A stretch of DNA of 35,931 nt from Thermodesulfobacteriota bacterium. GTDB taxonomy: Bacteria > Desulfobacterota > WTBG01 > CAIYCZ01 > CAIRTM01. Shown here piece after piece: positions 1-6,449 of this stretch. Within the stretch, counting starts at the first letter, position 1. Each line of letters starts with the position of its first letter. The stretch covers positions 1-35,931 of the forward strand of contig JANQGV010000280.1 of assembly GCA_028282925.1 (NCBI GenBank), in the 5' to 3' direction. The translations under genes were made by a program, and so were the position numbers. The notes beneath the pieces were generated by a model. It was not told the DNA's origin. It did not search any database and worked only from the letters and a program-made list of their open reading frames with translations.

Positions 1-1193
1 TCGGTCAGGCCGCCGGTGTCTTTCACCTCAAGGGTTGCGGTGTACTCACCCGGGATGTCGAAGCGGTGTCGAGCAATGGGGTCGGAATCATACTCCGTGT
101 CCCAGTTGCCGTCGGTGTCGAAGTCCCAGCGGAAGGTAAGCTGTTCCAGCGGGTCTTCGGCATCAGTGCTCTGGTCGGCAACAAACGTAAATTCAATAGT
201 GACCGGGCCCTCGGGCGGGTCAACCTCCGCCATGGCGGTTGGGGCCGTATTGCCGCCGGTTGCGGGTACGGTTGTGGTGGTTGTAGTTGAAGAGCTGATC
301 ATGTTGCTCCAGGTGCTGCCGTTATATACAAGTATGGCATCGGAACCACTGACGGCATATACGTTGTTTGCCGAGGATCCCCAGACCCCGTGAATATCGT
401 CTGGTATGCCGCTGGTCATTGAAGACCACGAGCTGCCGTTGTAATGAATGATCGTGCCGGAATTCCCCACGGCAAACACATCGGTTCCCGACGACCCCCA
501 GATGTCCCAGAGTGTTTCCGTTGTAGGGCTTGACATCAGGAAGTTCCAGGTGGAGCCGTTATACGAAGCAAGGAATCCCGAATCACCCGCAACGTAAACG
601 TCCGAGCCGGCTTCAAACCATACGCCGTAGTAGTCGGGAGATGGGGTAAAACTTCCCGTCCATTTGCTGCCGTCATAGTACATAAGGGTTCCTTTCTCAC
701 CGCTGGCATACACATCGGCACTTGATATGCCCCAGACATCAAAAAGATCGCCAAACGAACCAGCAGTCATGGTGGACCAGGAGGATCCGTTGTAATGTAC
801 AACAGTGTCGTTTTCACCTACTGCAAACACATCGTTTCCCGATGAACCCCAGACGCCGTTGAGATTTTCAGTTGTTCCGCTGGTCATGGTGGACCAGGAG
901 GTACCGTCGTAATGAATAATTGCTCCGCCGTAGCCGACTGCAAACACATCACTCCCCGAACTGCCCCAGACCGCCTCAAGGGTTCCCACCCCGGGATAGG
1001 TCATGGTAGACCAGGAGGTGCCGTCATAATGCATTATGGTGGTACCTACGGCAAAAATATCGCTTGCAGAACTGCCCCAAATACCATAGAGAGTTTGTAC
1101 TTTACCCAGTGCGCTTTGGACGGGTGTGGCAGCAATTACGGAAAAACAAATGACATAACATACCATTACAAGCCTGAACAGTATCGCTTTCAT
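1..1193 (-). CDS. Secreted seven-repeat beta-propeller protein with poly-Thr linker and PKD-like domain (3' truncated)
   Basis: I translated this by hand from the ATG at 1193; it stays open to the left edge (about 397 codons), so the C-terminus is missing. A good Shine-Dalgarno (AAGGGGGA) lies about 8 nt upstream. Residues 1-28 form a signal peptide (MKAILFRLVMVCYVICFSVI then AATPVQSALG). From about residue 35 come seven repeats of about 37-40 aa, each with a VWGSSGxDVFAVG core followed by an IxHYDGxSWSxMT strand. The count of seven fits a closed seven-bladed beta-propeller. A linker of six Thr follows, then a PKD-like domain (FRWDFDTDGNWDTEYD, then a GEYTATLEVKD strand) that runs off the window. 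The role is unknown; exported or surface-bound is the reasonable inference. Blades 4 and 5 are the most diverged. Confidence 0.85.
   Translation of the reverse strand, partial: MKAILFRLVMVCYVICFSVIAATPVQSALGKVQTLYGIWGSSASDIFAVGTTIMHYDGTSWSTMTYPGVGTLEAVWGSSGSDVFAVGYGGAIIHYDGTSWSTMTSGTTENLNGVWGSSGNDVFAVGENDTVVHYNGSSWSTMTAGSFGDLFDVWGISSADVYASGEKGTLMYYDGSKWTGSFTPSPDYYGVWFEAGSDVYVAGDSGFLASYNGSTWNFLMSSPTTETLWDIWGSSGTDVFAVGNSGTIIHYNGSSWSSMTSGIPDDIHGVWGSSANNVYAVSGSDAILVYNGSTWSNMISSSTTTTTTVPATGGNTAPTAMAEVDPPEGPVTIEFTFVADQSTDAEDPLEQLTFRWDFDTDGNWDTEYDSDPIARHRFDIPGEYTATLEVKDTGGLT
300..1091 (-). repeat. Seven tandem coding repeats (propeller blades)
   Basis: DNA-level tandem repeats of about 110-120 bp inside the propeller gene. 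The motif ATGGTGGACCAGGAGG on the plus strand (the SWSTM codons) recurs nearly unchanged at about 770, 886 and 1005, while the units nearer 430-700 are more diverged. The gradient suggests recent duplication or gene conversion among the N-terminal blades. Confidence 0.75.
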
Positions 1194-1252
1194 AGATATG
1201 ATCCCCCTTCTAGTTTTATTAAAAAATGGTGGTTTCTAAAACATTTCGGTCG

Positions 1253-1276
1253 ATGTTGTCCATCTATTAACAACAT
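1253..1276. promoter_or_regulatory. Inverted repeat upstream of the propeller gene
   Basis: Perfect 7-bp arms ATGTTGT (1253-1259) and ACAACAT (1270-1276) with a 10-bp spacer, about 60-80 bp upstream of the start codon at 1193. It could be an operator or a 5'-leader hairpin. I found no convincing promoter hexamers next to it. Confidence 0.3.
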
Positions 1277-1411
1277 TTTTCTTTTTTTAGCAACGCTTGA
1301 TTCTGCTTCCTGAAAAAATGTTTTCGCATACGCTCCCAAGGCCCTCAGGGCAACTCGTGTAAAAACAGTCGCGGTGTTAAACCGAACAAAGCATAATACA
1401 TATATTCAGAC

Positions 1412-1448
1412 AAAAAAAGGCGGAGCCGTATATGCTCCGCCTTTTTTT
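1412..1448. terminator. Bidirectional intrinsic terminator
   Basis: Perfect 15-bp inverted repeat (AAAAAAAGGCGGAGC at 1412-1426 and its complement at 1434-1448) with a 7-nt loop. It gives a GC-rich stem flanked by A and T runs on both sides. It lies 22 bp past the stop codon of the minus-strand PAS gene (1470), so it most likely ends that transcript. Confidence 0.85.
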
Positions 1449-1469
1449 GTTCCATCGGGTATCAGGCTG

Positions 1470-2165
1470 TTATTTCCTCTTTATCCCTGGATACAGCTTT
1501 TCCCGGCATTCGGGACAGATGCAGTGGCTGAAGTCCGCGTCGGAATGCTCGCTGACGTAGGACTCTATCTGTTGCCAGTAGCCCGAATCGTTCCTCACCT
1601 TTTTACAGGATGCGCATATGGGCAGCAGCCCGCTCAGGGTTTTCACCTTTTCAAGTGCCAGTTGCAATTCGTAAATGAGGTTTTCCCGGTCTGCTTCGGT
1701 TTTTTTCCGCGCAGTGATATCACGAACGACTATGGTAACAAAACGTTCTCTGTCGGCCCGGCAGGTTGAGGTTGTCACTTCCACGGGAAATTTCTGACCC
1801 TTACTGTTTCTGGCATAGGCTTCATTGGGACCGATCACATCCTCTTCTTCGGCAATAACGGCTTTAAAACGGTTTTTATGTTTTTGCGGCGCAACCGTTA
1901 TGAGATCAAAAAAAGCATCCTTTACTTCATCAATCGTATACCCGAACATGTTTTCGGCCGCCTTGTTCCAGAGTATTACCTTTCCCCTGCTGTTCATGGT
2001 TATCATGGCATCATTGGCGGAATCAATAAGCCGATGATAACGCTGCTCTTTTTTACGAAGAGTGGCAATCGCCTTTCTCTGTCTATCGGCCTGCCTGGCA
2101 GACTTTTCCTGCAGTTCGTCAAGTTTCTGAATAAGTTGCTCTTTAGTTTTTTTCTGATTATTCAT
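1470..2165 (-). CDS. PAS-domain protein with C-terminal Cys-rich (putative zinc) tail
   Basis: 231 aa, probably cytoplasmic. Residues 5-45 are a charged coiled coil. A PAS domain spans about 42-152 (RLIDSANDAMITMNSRGKVI, then a VVRDITARKK end). A short coiled coil leads to a tail with C184-x2-C187, a GYWQQIESYVSEHSDADFSH segment, and C215/C217/C220. This tail (SGLLPICASCKKVRND type) is common on PAS and receiver proteins of Desulfobacterota and is probably a metal site. No kinase or cyclase domain follows, so it is probably a stand-alone sensor or adaptor. I chose the ATG at 2165 over an in-frame TTG at 2231 because GGAGGA lies 13 nt upstream (slightly long) and the conserved region starts later. 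Confidence 0.85.
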   Translation of the reverse strand: MNNQKKTKEQLIQKLDELQEKSARQADRQRKAIATLRKKEQRYHRLIDSANDAMITMNSRGKVILWNKAAENMFGYTIDEVKDAFFDLITVAPQKHKNRFKAVIAEEEDVIGPNEAYARNSKGQKFPVEVTTSTCRADRERFVTIVVRDITARKKTEADRENLIYELQLALEKVKTLSGLLPICASCKKVRNDSGYWQQIESYVSEHSDADFSHCICPECREKLYPGIKRK

Positions 2166-2202
2166 GGTGATAGCGTTTCCTCCGCGGCAAAAAGTATTCT
2201 TT

Positions 2203-2231
2203 TTTGTAATATGCGGAATCGACTGCGTCAA
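2203..2231 (-). promoter_or_regulatory. Candidate sigma-70 promoter of the PAS gene
   Basis: On the minus strand, TTGACG (2231-2226), a 17-nt spacer and TACAAA (2208-2203), about 40 nt before the ATG at 2165. The -35 is good and the -10 is 4/6. Confidence 0.45.
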
Positions 2232-2279
2232 GCATAAAAAACAGAGGCATTCCAGCGACTACTGTCCACCCGGTTTCAT

Positions 2280-2308
2280 TTGACTTCCTCTGCGTTCAGG
2301 AATATAGT
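2280..2308 (+). promoter_or_regulatory. Sigma-70 promoter of the ABM/alcohol dehydrogenase operon
   Basis: TTGACT (2280-2285), exactly 17 nt, then TATAGT (2303-2308). Predicted start is near 2315, leaving a leader of about 112 nt before the ATG at 2427. An 8-bp inverted repeat, CACCCGGT (2267-2274) and ACCGGGTG (2374-2381), brackets the promoter and most of the leader. Confidence 0.6.
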
Positions 2309-2426
2309 TGGGCAGCAACAGGGCAATGCAGGATGCTTCGAACACAAAAAAATACCATGCCGTGTTAATGTTTACCGGGTGCCGCCTGAAGTTCATTTAA
2401 AAACATCTTTTTCAGGAGTTGCTGCC

Positions 2427-2732
2427 ATGCATATCATTCATGTATGTGTCCATGTAAAAAAGGACACGATAGAAGACTTTAAACAGGCCACCATGCATAA
2501 TGCAAGAAACAGCGTCTGCGAGGCAGGCGTTGTGCGCTTTGACGTGATTCAGCAGCAGGATGACCCCGCGCGGTTTGTCCTGGTTGAAGTATACAAAACC
2601 CCTGAAGACCAGTTGCTGCACAAAGAAACCGGGCATTACCAAACCTGGCGCGATACGGTTGCCGACATGATGGAGGAACCACGAAAGGGAATACAATATA
2701 CGAACGTATATCCGGATAATGAAAACTGGTAG
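2427..2732 (+). CDS. Antibiotic biosynthesis monooxygenase (ABM) family protein, LsrG-like
   Basis: 101 aa, the usual length of the ABM dimeric ferredoxin-like fold. The N-terminal strand MHIIHVCVHVKKD, the segment EAGVVRFDVIQQQDDPARF and the LHKETGHYQTW motif match the LsrG/YgiN group, which act on quinone-like or dicarbonyl small molecules without cofactor. The ATG at 2427 has AGGAG 9-10 nt upstream and starts at the first strand of the fold. The gene is followed after only 5 nt by an alcohol dehydrogenase, so the pair is probably one operon handling a small carbonyl or aldehyde. The substrate cannot be told from sequence, and there is no evidence of a complete lsr system here. Confidence 0.85.
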   Translation: MHIIHVCVHVKKDTIEDFKQATMHNARNSVCEAGVVRFDVIQQQDDPARFVLVEVYKTPEDQLLHKETGHYQTWRDTVADMMEEPRKGIQYTNVYPDNENW

Positions 2733-2737
2733 CTACC

Positions 2738-3895
2738 ATGCACTTTGAATTCGCCACCGCCGGCCGCATCATATTCGGGAGCGGCACCGTCTCCCAACTC
2801 CCGGAATTGTTGACGGCTTTTGAAAGCCGGGTTCTGATCATCCATGGCCGCAATGCCGACAGGATACAGCCGTGTATTGACTTTTCTGCCGACAGCCACA
2901 TAGAGGCGGTAACCTTCAGCGTGCCCGGTGAACCGACCATTGAGTGCATTATGAACGGCCTCAGTCTGGCCCGGGATGCCCGATGCAAATGTGTGGTCGG
3001 CATCGGGGGAGGCAGCGTTGTTGATGCGGCAAAAGCCGTTTCCGCCCTTCTGACAAACACCGGTGACATATTCGACTACCTGGAAGTTATCGGCCGGGGC
3101 CGACCGCTGCTGACCCCCGCAGCACCCTGCATTGCCATACCCACCACCGCCGGAACCGGTGCCGAGGTAACCCGCAATGCTGTTTTGCAGTCTCCTGAAC
3201 ACAAAGTAAAAGTCAGTATGCGCAGTCCCCTGATGCTTCCCCGCATTGCCCTGATCGATCCGAATCTGACCCGTACCATGCCGCCCGAGGTCACCGCTGC
3301 TACCGGCCTTGATGCGCTTACCCAGTTGCTGGAAGCCTTTGTTTCCCGGCGCGCAAACCCGTTCACCGACGGCCTGTGCCGCGAAGGTATTACACGCGCA
3401 GCACGGTCTCTGAAAAAAGCCTACGACAACGGAAACGATCCCGCAGCACGTGAAGATATGTGTATTGCCGGATTGTTCGGCGGTCTGGCACTTGCCAATG
3501 CCGGGCTGGGTGCCGTGCACGGATTTGCGGCACCCCTCGGTGCCATGTACGATATCCCCCACGGCGTTGCGTGTGCCAGCATGCTCCCCCATGTCTTTGC
3601 GACCAATGTGGCCACCCTGCCAAAAGACGGAACCGACCCATCCGCTCTTGAGCGGTTTACAGAAGCCGCCCGTTTGCTTACCACCAACAGCCAGGCCGGT
3701 CCCGATGATGGTGTGACCTGGATCAGGCAACTCTGCCTGGATCTTGCTGTGCCGTCGCTGTCGAAATTCAATGTTCCGGAAAACGATTTGAGCACCATCG
3801 TTGAAAGGGCAAAACGATCAAGCAGCATGAAGGGCAATCCCGTCGATCTTTCCAGCGATGTTCTGATGGAAATGCTCATTACCGCTTCCATGTAA
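2738..3895 (+). CDS. Iron-type (group III) alcohol dehydrogenase
   Basis: 385 aa, full length for the Fe-ADH family. The N-terminal NAD(P)-binding half carries GIGGGSVVDAAKAV (about 88-101) and the PTTAGTGAEVTRNAV loop (about 135-149). The C-terminal helical half holds the metal site: D192 in GLDALTQ, H261 in VHGFAAPLG and H275 in IPHGVA. The fourth usual ligand (His in DALTH, as in FucO) is Gln196 here; I recall a DALTQ subgroup, so this is a subgroup trait rather than decay. Predicted reaction: NAD(P)-dependent interconversion of an alcohol and aldehyde, substrate unknown. Only a weak ribosome site precedes the ATG, which fits translational coupling to the ABM gene 5 nt upstream. Confidence 0.92.
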   Translation: MHFEFATAGRIIFGSGTVSQLPELLTAFESRVLIIHGRNADRIQPCIDFSADSHIEAVTFSVPGEPTIECIMNGLSLARDARCKCVVGIGGGSVVDAAKAVSALLTNTGDIFDYLEVIGRGRPLLTPAAPCIAIPTTAGTGAEVTRNAVLQSPEHKVKVSMRSPLMLPRIALIDPNLTRTMPPEVTAATGLDALTQLLEAFVSRRANPFTDGLCREGITRAARSLKKAYDNGNDPAAREDMCIAGLFGGLALANAGLGAVHGFAAPLGAMYDIPHGVACASMLPHVFATNVATLPKDGTDPSALERFTEAARLLTTNSQAGPDDGVTWIRQLCLDLAVPSLSKFNVPENDLSTIVERAKRSSSMKGNPVDLSSDVLMEMLITASM

Positions 3896-3976
3896 TACCC
3901 CACTACCGGCAGATATACTGATGAAGACCGCATCAAGCTGTTTTTCTGCACAATCCAAATTGAGTATTTATACGCA

Positions 3977-4005
3977 TTGCCCTCATTCGTTTTCTTTGTT
4001 ATAAT
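3977..4005 (+). promoter_or_regulatory. Sigma-70 promoter of the STAS-like gene
   Basis: TTGCCC (3977-3982), 17 nt, then a perfect TATAAT (4000-4005), 57 bp before the ATG at 4062 in an AT-rich stretch. Confidence 0.6.
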
Positions 4006-4061
4006 TTACGTTATTTACTATTTATTAACGAATTAATACGATTATTTCTCGAGCTCAACAA

Positions 4062-4484
4062 ATGAAACACACCTTTACCTTTGATTCTGATAAAACCGTC
4101 ATTCGGCTCTCAGGCACGGCCACCCTCCAGGGATTTCGCTCTTTTTTTGTCGATCTGCTCAAGCAGCCCCAATGGAAAACCGGTTCCCATATTCTCATCG
4201 ATTACTGTAGCCTTAATGTTGATACCCTGGCAGTGCCGGAAATACGAACCATATCAAAAATTGTTGCCGGCTTTCGCGAAGGGCTTGGAAAAGGAAAATG
4301 CGCTCTTGTTACCGATAAGGCCCTCGGTTTCGGCCTGGGCAGGATGCTGGAAATGGTTTCAGAACAGGAGGTATCCATGGTAATGAAGGCTTTTCAGTCT
4401 TTAACCGAAGCACATGCGTGGCTGCAAGGCCCCGGTGCTGCAGACGAATATTCCGACCAAAACAGTGCTGGAAACGCCTCGTAG
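4062..4484 (+). CDS. STAS/SpoIIAA-like domain protein
   Basis: 140 aa, cytoplasmic, no signal peptide. An N-terminal strand pair (FTFDSDKTVIRLSGTATLQG) leads into a beta-strand with SHILIDYCSLN, then alternating helices and strands (KCALVTDKALGFGLGRMLE, then FQSLTEAHAWLQ). This is the pattern of the small SpoIIAA-like/SEC14-type STAS family, in which single-domain proteins are usually of unknown function. The typical anti-anti-sigma phospho-Ser context is not evident, so I do not call it a sigma-pathway component. It has its own promoter and a probable terminator, so it is monocistronic. The start is supported by the fold beginning at once; the ribosome site is weak. Confidence 0.7.
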   Translation: MKHTFTFDSDKTVIRLSGTATLQGFRSFFVDLLKQPQWKTGSHILIDYCSLNVDTLAVPEIRTISKIVAGFREGLGKGKCALVTDKALGFGLGRMLEMVSEQEVSMVMKAFQSLTEAHAWLQGPGAADEYSDQNSAGNAS

Positions 4485-4594
4485 TACACCGGGCAGTATA
4501 ACCTTTCTCCAACAACGCCCTCTTAGTTACGTAAGAACTGCCGATCCGGCAGGTGCATCGTCACCGTAGTCACAAACAGTAACTACCATTCAGA

Positions 4595-4622
4595 AGAGTG
4601 CCTGAGAGCATTCTTTCTTTTT
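4595..4622 (+). terminator. Intrinsic terminator after the STAS-like gene
   Basis: Stem AGAGTGC (4595-4601) with GCATTCT (4608-4614), including one G-U pair and a 6-nt loop, followed by a T-rich run TTCTTTTT. It lies about 110 nt after the stop codon. Confidence 0.5.
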
Positions 4623-4633
4623 GCTGTAGCCCT

Positions 4634-4758
4634 TAAAAGCACAGGCTGATGCGGTGAGAGCAGCCGCGGGGGTGCGAGCGGTGGTTTCTCTCTTGTATCT
4701 CCCCTTTCCTGCGAGCACATGGCCGCAGGCAATCTAACCGCATCAGCCTGTGCTTTTA
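4634..4758. other. Structured intergenic element: 22-bp perfect inverted repeat enclosing two hairpins
   Basis: This fills the 313-bp gap between convergent genes. A perfect 22-bp stem (4634-4655 with 4737-4758) encloses 81 nt holding two further hairpins. The first is GAGAG (4656-4660) with CTCTC (4688-4692), carrying an inner GCCGC/GCGGT stem. The second is CCTGCG (4708-4713) with CGCAGG (4724-4729). Both apical loops have purine-rich GAGC-type segments. The predicted fold is a three-way junction. It could be a structured RNA, a convergent-gene terminator or a MITE. I saw no target-site duplication, no core recombination sites and no known riboswitch consensus. Confidence 0.6.
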
Positions 4759-4797
4759 TTCCCCGCGGCTATAGTATTGTGGAAATTGCTCTAGTAC

Positions 4798-5313
4798 CTA
4801 CTGAACACCTGCAAGTTCTTCCGAATCCCCCACAAGCTCCGGGTCGACCACTGTATACTCAAGCGATCCGAGATGCAGGTCATTACTTTCTGTTTCCTGG
4901 AGAATGGAAACACTCCACGTGCCGGTTTTGTCGGTGGGAATGACTTTCCAGGTCCGGAAACGAATGGAGCCCGTTGCGGTTGTGTTGATAACCTTGCGGA
5001 TCTTGTTGTTCCTGGTAAACTGTATCAGTAGATCTGCCCTGTCGCCCGACGGCACCAGCATTTTCATCCATAAAAACGTCTTTTCTCCCTTATATACTTT
5101 TCCATCCGTTACTTTTGAGGTGCACTCGTTTTTCTGTTCGCCCTCTTGGTCTACCTCCCTGCACAAGGCGTAGTCCATTAAAAGAGCTCCTTGACCGGCA
5201 CCATTGTAATAATAGTCGATCACTTTTTGCGCATCGGCGGGACTCGGTTTGGTTTCTGCAAAGGCGGGCGCCGACAGGCAGACCACGGCAATAAAAACAC
5301 ACAGTTTTTTCAT
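4798..5313 (-). CDS. Secreted protein of unknown function, DUF2914-like C-terminus
   Basis: 171 aa with a clear signal peptide (MKKLCVFIAVVCLSAPAFA, cleavage before ETK), so exported. The mature part is one small domain: a helical start (PADAQKVIDYYYNG), two Cys (in ALCREV and NECTSKV) that could form a disulfide, a strand-rich middle (KTFLWMKMLVPSGDRADLLI), and an end of WKVIPTDKTGTWSVSILQET with a LGSLEYTVV strand. That last part resembles the WRVxVxxxxGxxLGxxxFTV ending of DUF2914 proteins, but I am not certain. The ATG at 5313 has GGAGGA at ideal spacing; longer in-frame starts would bury the signal peptide. Confidence 0.8.
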   Translation of the reverse strand: MKKLCVFIAVVCLSAPAFAETKPSPADAQKVIDYYYNGAGQGALLMDYALCREVDQEGEQKNECTSKVTDGKVYKGEKTFLWMKMLVPSGDRADLLIQFTRNNKIRKVINTTATGSIRFRTWKVIPTDKTGTWSVSILQETESNDLHLGSLEYTVVDPELVGDSEELAGVQ

Positions 5314-5488
5314 GATATCTTCCTCCGAAATAAATGAGTTTTGGAAACACACTGCCGTCGTACAGACAGTCTGATCCGGGACAGCAGAATAAACTGAGAA
5401 GAATAAACACCAAAATACAAAATATCTCAGTGAAATATTTACATATCCTACATTTTTTTGATTTTTACTGGGAAAGACGGGACTGGAA

Positions 5489-5830
5489 TCAGCCTCTTTT
5501 ACCGGCACATTCTACACACATACGGGCCCCCGGCATAATCATAAGCCGTTTGAAAAGGATTTCTTCACCGCATTCAACACAATAGCCGAAATCAGGGTTG
5601 TCGATCATCTTCAAAGCACGCTCCAGCCCGGCCAGGGAACTTTGGGCCTTGCGCAATGCCTCTTCGCTGATGCTTTTGCTGTTGATGGCTTCCATACGGC
5701 TCAAGCGCCCGATGGCATTGTCAGGCGCAACGGGTTTAGCTGATTTTTTGTGCGAAGCAATGATGTGTTTTACCGCTTCTATTTCCTGAAGGATGTGCTT
5801 GTGCAACTGTTCTTTTTCCGTGGTGGTCAT
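5489..5830 (-). CDS. DksA/TraR family C4 zinc-finger protein
   Basis: 113 aa from the ATG at 5830 (an in-frame TTG at 5854 is less likely). N-terminal helices predicted as a coiled-coil hairpin (residues 1-75, with DNAIGRLSRMEA near the tip) are followed by the C4 finger C84-x2-C87-x17-C105-x2-C108. Family members bind in the RNA polymerase secondary channel and modulate initiation, often with ppGpp. This one is shorter than E. coli DksA (151 aa) and nearer TraR-like forms. The acidic DxxDxA tip of DksA is not clearly present, so its effect on polymerase may differ. Confidence 0.88.
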   Translation of the reverse strand: MTTTEKEQLHKHILQEIEAVKHIIASHKKSAKPVAPDNAIGRLSRMEAINSKSISEEALRKAQSSLAGLERALKMIDNPDFGYCVECGEEILFKRLMIMPGARMCVECAGKRG

Positions 5831-5926
5831 GGGAACGGACTCTCTTTGAATCAAGCATATGCTTTTTTACTTGTACGACCATGTTTGTACCACATGCTGA
5901 CGCTTAACAAACAAGGCACAAGCCCT

Positions 5927-6412
5927 TTATTGCCTGTTTTTCCCGGCCGAAACATTCTCTCCGACAAGCTTTACCGTATTGCGGCCCTGTTTCTTTTGAA
6001 TATACATCTGCCACCGGGTGGCACTCGGCCCCGTGCCCGCCTTTTCGGTTCGCACATGCACGGCGGACGTTTCGGTCATTTCAACATGTGCAATCGCCTT
6101 GAGCGCCGGGGGAGTACTCGCGGAAGTATAGATGCCTATCCGGGCCAGGATTTTTCGCCCGGACGTATCGCTGCAGGCCCCGATTTTTTTTATTTCAAAG
6201 CTCACCTTTCCCGCCTGGCCGGGTGCCAGGCGGTATCCCCGGGCAAGTGCATGAACGTAGAGGCAGCGTGATTCTTCCGCCCTGAACAGCATGGGATGGG
6301 TGGTATTGTTTTCTATTTCAAAGCGGAGTCCTTCAGCAGCAAAGCCGGCGCCTGCCATACATACCATGGACACGCCGACAAGAGCTGCTGACAAGAGAAA
6401 ACGTAAACGCAT
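5927..6412 (-). CDS. Secreted protein of unknown function
   Basis: 161 aa, with signal peptide MRLRFLLSAALVGVSMVCMA then GAGFA (cleavage near residue 25). The mature part is beta-rich: LRFEIENNTTHPMLFRAEES, then RLAPGQAGKVSFEIKKIG, then HVEMTETSAVHV. Two Cys (in SRCLYV and GACSDT) could form a disulfide. I do not recognise the family; the strand pattern suggests a small Ig-like or lectin-like sandwich, which is a guess. It lies 37 nt downstream of the 8543-6450 gene on the same strand, probably co-transcribed. No strong ribosome site precedes the ATG. Confidence 0.7.
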   Translation of the reverse strand: MRLRFLLSAALVGVSMVCMAGAGFAAEGLRFEIENNTTHPMLFRAEESRCLYVHALARGYRLAPGQAGKVSFEIKKIGACSDTSGRKILARIGIYTSASTPPALKAIAHVEMTETSAVHVRTEKAGTGPSATRWQMYIQKKQGRNTVKLVGENVSAGKNRQ

Positions 6413-6449
6413 TAGGGTTTCATCGTGTGCGGCTCAATGCCGCCTTTTT

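Noticed and set aside
2166-2231. Longer TTG start for the PAS protein
   Set aside because: The predicted promoter -35 covers this codon, and the extra residues are not family-like.
2636-3730. 364-codon open frame antisense to the alcohol dehydrogenase
   Set aside because: The plus frame is a full-length conserved enzyme; the antisense reading is Gly/His-rich and has no recognisable fold or start context.
4634-4758. Integron attC site or riboswitch explanation
   Set aside because: No RYYYAAC/GTTRRRY core sites and no known riboswitch consensus. The CTGAGA word at 4602 lacks the rest of a TPP fold.
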